Below, piece after piece: positions 61,369 through 64,000 of a DNA stretch of 64,000 nt; the stretch's first letter is position 1; every line of letters starts with the position of its first letter. The notes below the pieces were generated by a model that saw only the letters and a program-made list of their open reading frames with translations, did not search any database and had not been told where the DNA came from. The stretch is taken from positions 2,976,001-3,040,000 of the forward strand of contig OZ244780.1 of assembly GCA_965219565.1 (NCBI GenBank), given 5' to 3'. This stretch comes from DAOUJI01 sp965219565. GTDB taxonomy: Bacteria > Chloroflexota > Dehalococcoidia > Lucifugimonadales > JAGWBF01. The translations under genes were made by a program, and so were the position numbers.

Positions 61369-61680
61369 ATGCACTCACGAGCCCATACAGCAGAGATGAT
61401 ACGGGGACTGACGGGCAAGCTGCTGCCCAGCTCCCCCGAGTACCCGCACCAGCATGTTTTCAGTACGGAGTTGAGTCCCGCACCGGACGACCCCTGGGAG
61501 GCGCGAATTCTGGACCTGTGCGACGGAAGGCATGTGGACGACTTGAAAGAAGCCGTCTTCCGCCAGTTGGCGTCCAGCGGTTCAGGAGCGGACATAGGGT
61601 TGTGGAAGACCACCTTTGAAAAGGAACTGAGCGCGACCCTGGGCAACCTGGCGAACAGAGGATACATCCGGTTCGAATAA
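61369..61680 (+). CDS. PqqD/RRE-like winged-helix small protein
   Basis: The 103-residue product has WEARILDLCDGRHVDDLKEA in its centre and ELSATLGNLANRGYIRFE at its end. This is close to the PqqD-like pattern (IL-x-L-x-DG-x-x-x-x-x-EI ... L-x-x-L-x-x-x-G-x-I) in which a winged helix binds precursor peptides (RRE). The N-terminal beta part is less clear. Downstream are lepB (opposite strand) and then a radical SAM gene. An alternative is a winged-helix tail of an unrelated family. Confidence 0.55.
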   Translation: MHSRAHTAEMIRGLTGKLLPSSPEYPHQHVFSTELSPAPDDPWEARILDLCDGRHVDDLKEAVFRQLASSGSGADIGLWKTTFEKELSATLGNLANRGYIRFE

Positions 61681-61701
61681 CTTCCCGTCTCTGCCGCTCT
61701 C

Positions 61702-62301
61702 CTAGTTGCGCAGCTCGTCTACAAAGGGCAGTTCCGACAAGGGCCAGTAGATAAAGGCGACCTTGCCGACTATGTCTTCCATCCGGACAGGCCCCCAGTC
61801 CTTTGAGTCGTTGCTGCTGCCCCGGTTGTCGCCCAACACAAAGAACTCGCCGTCCCGCAGAGTGATTGACTGCGATTCCTGGTAGCTCCGAAATTCGCTG
61901 CCCAAATCATATGACTCTTCAAGCTCGACTCCGTTGATGTAAACCGCCCCGGAGCGTATCTCCACAGTCTCCCCGGGAAGCCCTATAACACGCTTCACGA
62001 AGTCCTTTGGAGGCCTGACAGGGGCGTGGAACACAATGACATCCCCCCTTTCAGGCGGCCCGGTGAAAGGAAGATGGCTCTTCTTTTCTTTGGCGTCCCA
62101 GAACGGAACTAAGTCCGAGAGCCGCCGCATGTCCACGCGGAAGAAGGAGAGCTTGTTTACCATCACGTACTCTCCCCCGGTCAACTCGGGCCTCATGCTG
62201 GAGCCTTCCACCTTGAAGTTCTCAATGGAACCTTGAATGATGAAGAAGATGAACAGCGCCAGTATGACAGCTTCGAAGAGTTCGCGGAAAACGTAGGTCA
62301 T
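61702..62301 (-). CDS. lepB: Signal peptidase I
   Basis: From the ATG at 62301 the product is 199 residues; a longer start at 62352 is possible. A single N-terminal membrane helix (FEAVILALFIFFIIQGSIEN) is followed by the nucleophile region FKVEGSSMRPELTGGEYVMV and the general-base Lys in FVKRVIGLPGETVEIRSGAV. Box E is FVLGDNRGSSNDSKDWGPV. It cleaves signal peptides of exported proteins outside the membrane. Convergent with the RRE-like gene; the gap is 21 bp. Confidence 0.93.
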   Translation of the reverse strand: MTYVFRELFEAVILALFIFFIIQGSIENFKVEGSSMRPELTGGEYVMVNKLSFFRVDMRRLSDLVPFWDAKEKKSHLPFTGPPERGDVIVFHAPVRPPKDFVKRVIGLPGETVEIRSGAVYINGVELEESYDLGSEFRSYQESQSITLRDGEFFVLGDNRGSSNDSKDWGPVRMEDIVGKVAFIYWPLSELPFVDELRN

Positions 62302-62540
62302 AGCAGTGTTGGAGGTTATAGAACGGAAAAGGTATCCGGTCCATTGTAGCAAGAAAAGCGCTCCGAATCGCTGTCCTGGGTGGCGAGACTCCGGCAGAGT
62401 GCGACGGCGGAAAACGGCGGTCAGGATCGCCGAACCCTTCTTGCTTCACCGGTCGTTGGGCGACTATCGTGACCGTCCCATGCCCCCAAAAGTCTGCCAC
62501 GCCAGGCATCAATGGACCCGGGGTGGCATGAGCCGATTCC

Positions 62541-62570
62541 TTGACATTAGACTTGGGGCAGCCGTAGGAT
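62541..62570 (+). promoter_or_regulatory. Promoter of the radical SAM gene
   Basis: TTGACA (62541-62546), 18 bp, then TAGGAT (62565-62570), about 90 bp before the start. The rest of the 359-bp gap 62302-62660 shows no gene. Confidence 0.55.
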
Positions 62571-62660
62571 ACCCCAACCTGCCAAGAATCCCACGGTCTT
62601 GGACAAGAATGCAGTCCGTGGGCGGTCTCCCGAAACGGGCGCTAATGTAGGCGGTGGAAG

Positions 62661-63683
62661 GTGGCAAACCTTACCCCGGTCCGAAAGAAAGCGGCGCAGG
62701 CCCACCGGGGTCTGCGCATCGTGCGCATGATGGCCAAGGCGCTGGTCTCAACCCACCATCCCATATTGGTGCACTTGGTGGCGACTCGGCGTTGCAATCT
62801 GTCCTGCGCCTACTGCAATGAATACGACCAGGTCTCACAACCCGTACCTCTGGATACTCTCGTCCAGCGCGTTGATCATCTCGCTTCCCTCGGGACTTCG
62901 ATCATTACCCTCACCGGAGGCGAGCCGTTGCTTCATCCGGACCTGGATGGGGTGATCACACGCATCCGCCAGCATGGCACAATTGCCACGGTGATAACCA
63001 ACGGTTATCTCCTTACGAAACAGCGGATCGAGCGCTTAAATTCGGCCGGGCTGGATTACCTTCAGATTTCCATCGACAACGTGATACCCGACGAGGTTTC
63101 TATGAAGAGCCTCAAGGTCTTGGACCAAAAGCTGGTCCTGCTTTCCGAATACGCCGAGTTCGGCGTCAATGCCAACGCGGTAATTGGGACCGGGATGCCC
63201 GAGCCGGAAGAAGCCTTGACGGTGGCTAGCCGCGCACGGGAGCTGGGTTTCAATGCCTCTTTGGGCATTCTCCACGACGGCAAGGGTCGTATGAAGCCGC
63301 TCAACGAGCGGGAGCGGCTGGTATACAACGAGATCAAAAAGACGGGGGGTAGGGGCTTTACTCTGGTCGATTCGTTCCAAGAAAACCTCGCTAGAGGCAA
63401 GCCGAATCACTGGAAGTGTCGTGCAGGCTCCCGCTACTTCTACGTCGATGAATTCGGTTTGGTGCACTGGTGCTCCCAACAGAAGGGTTATCCCGCCGTG
63501 CCCCTCGACAGCTACACCCATTCGGACATGCGGCGAGAATATCTCTCTGAGAAGGCGTGCGCCCCTTACTGCACGCTTCAGTGTGTACACCGGTCGTCGA
63601 TGATGGACGGCTGGCGCCATCCCCAGACCCCGCTGAAAGCTTCCCCCGCCCGGGCAAAGGCCAAAGAAGGCCCAGGGGTATAA
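62661..63683 (+). CDS. Radical SAM protein with C-terminal Cys-rich (SPASM-like) region
   Basis: The 340-residue product (GTG start; an internal Met at residue 23 is also possible) has the cluster motif C45-x3-C49-x2-C52 in ATRRCNLSCAYCNEYD and the SAM-binding GGEP in LTGGEPLLHPDLDGV. The C-terminal part has KCRAGSRYFYVDEFGLVHWC and then CAPYCTLQCVHR, five Cys that could hold an auxiliary Fe-S cluster. This arrangement is seen in peptide-modifying SPASM enzymes, though such proteins also occur with unrelated jobs. Its neighbours include an RRE-like protein and, downstream, a membrane protein. Confidence 0.82.
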   Translation: MANLTPVRKKAAQAHRGLRIVRMMAKALVSTHHPILVHLVATRRCNLSCAYCNEYDQVSQPVPLDTLVQRVDHLASLGTSIITLTGGEPLLHPDLDGVITRIRQHGTIATVITNGYLLTKQRIERLNSAGLDYLQISIDNVIPDEVSMKSLKVLDQKLVLLSEYAEFGVNANAVIGTGMPEPEEALTVASRARELGFNASLGILHDGKGRMKPLNERERLVYNEIKKTGGRGFTLVDSFQENLARGKPNHWKCRAGSRYFYVDEFGLVHWCSQQKGYPAVPLDSYTHSDMRREYLSEKACAPYCTLQCVHRSSMMDGWRHPQTPLKASPARAKAKEGPGV

Positions 63684-63747
63684 AAAGCCGGCTGGCCGCA
63701 GGGCCCCTCATTCAACTTCGAGCGCTCTAGATAGGGGTTGTCGTCAG

Positions 63748-64000
63748 GTGTACCAGTCATTGCGGATCTGGCTTGACAAAGCTCCCGTCGGACTGCACCG
63801 CCAGTCCGTTATAGACTTGGCCCACAGGATGCGGCGCAGCCCAACAGTATGGGTCCTGGCAGCCACGCTGGTCCCGGCCCTGATTTTCACTCCCATCACC
63901 AGGTACTTGTACCCCGAGTGGTGGCAGCTGATGGGCTATTTCTGGTACTCCATACCGGCCAGCAGCTTCGTCTACCTTCCCCATGAACCGGCAGTGCTTT
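63748..64000 (+). CDS. Membrane protein, cut by window end
   Basis: A GTG at 63748, preceded by AGGGG, opens a frame that runs to the window end (84 codons seen). It starts VYQSLRIWLDKAPVGLHRQS and has hydrophobic segments VWVLAATLVPALIFTPITRY and LMGYFWYSIPASSFVYLPHE. The short re-entrant-like stretch and PHEP resemble small-molecule permease or SNARE-associated (VTT) membrane proteins, but too little is seen for a family call. It follows the radical SAM gene by 64 bp. Confidence 0.6.
   Translation, partial: MYQSLRIWLDKAPVGLHRQSVIDLAHRMRRSPTVWVLAATLVPALIFTPITRYLYPEWWQLMGYFWYSIPASSFVYLPHEPAVL

Overview
The window looks like chromosomal DNA of an uncultured Chloroflexota bacterium, probably Dehalococcoidia or SAR202-like (inference, moderate confidence). 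Support: GC-rich genes, a futalosine-type menaquinone pathway, many lipoproteins and secreted proteins with Pro/Thr-rich linkers, and a catabolic repertoire of Gfo/Idh/MocA, isocitrate-lyase-like, TPP-dependent and amidohydrolase enzymes. Dispersed palindromic repeats are common. No rRNA, tRNA or CRISPR was found.

Layout. 1-4038: a lipoprotein start, an anti-sigma/ECF sigma pair and a VWA lipoprotein. 4139-12164: menaquinone genes (mqnE-mqnA-mqnC, with mqnD further on) interrupted by an IS110-type insertion sequence, then an MTHFR-like gene and a CinA-C/PncC-like gene. 12271-14316: ribosomal proteins L21-L27-L31 and a DUF1385 membrane protein. 14379-16454: a 2,076-bp IS1-like element with inverted ends, an 8-bp target duplication and three passenger genes. 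16533-27566: housekeeping genes (rsmG, mfd, proB, proA). 27685-29101: wreckage of a McrB-type restriction locus. 29229-38161: HtrA-like protease, split transketolase, amidohydrolase, thpR, an IS1380 remnant, a Cys/Met-metabolism PLP enzyme and a DEAD-box helicase. 38336-43860: repeat-rich stretch with a MITE-like element and twelve exact 19-bp tandem repeats. 43980-53103: SCO1664/DUF3090 pair, TPP enzyme, ligA, pth, MFS transporter, isocitrate-lyase-like enzyme and trxB. 53252-59175: a membrane cluster with a CopC-CopD-cytochrome c fusion. 59303-61033: a second, decayed IS1-like island with a P63C-domain gene. 61087-64000: two tiny related ORFs, a PqqD/RRE-like protein, lepB, a radical SAM protein and a membrane protein cut by the window end.

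Most interesting points: (1) two IS1-like islands of the same design carrying different cargo, with one small basic motif recurring in three cargo proteins; (2) a possible DUF4258/DUF2283 toxin-antitoxin pair inside the intact element; (3) a candidate ribosomal-peptide locus at 61087-63683, where two short ORFs share an RF-acidic-DDLF-x-LCT-x-P core beside an RRE-like protein and a radical SAM enzyme; (4) a P63C gene whose promoter is overlaid by two palindromes one helical turn apart.
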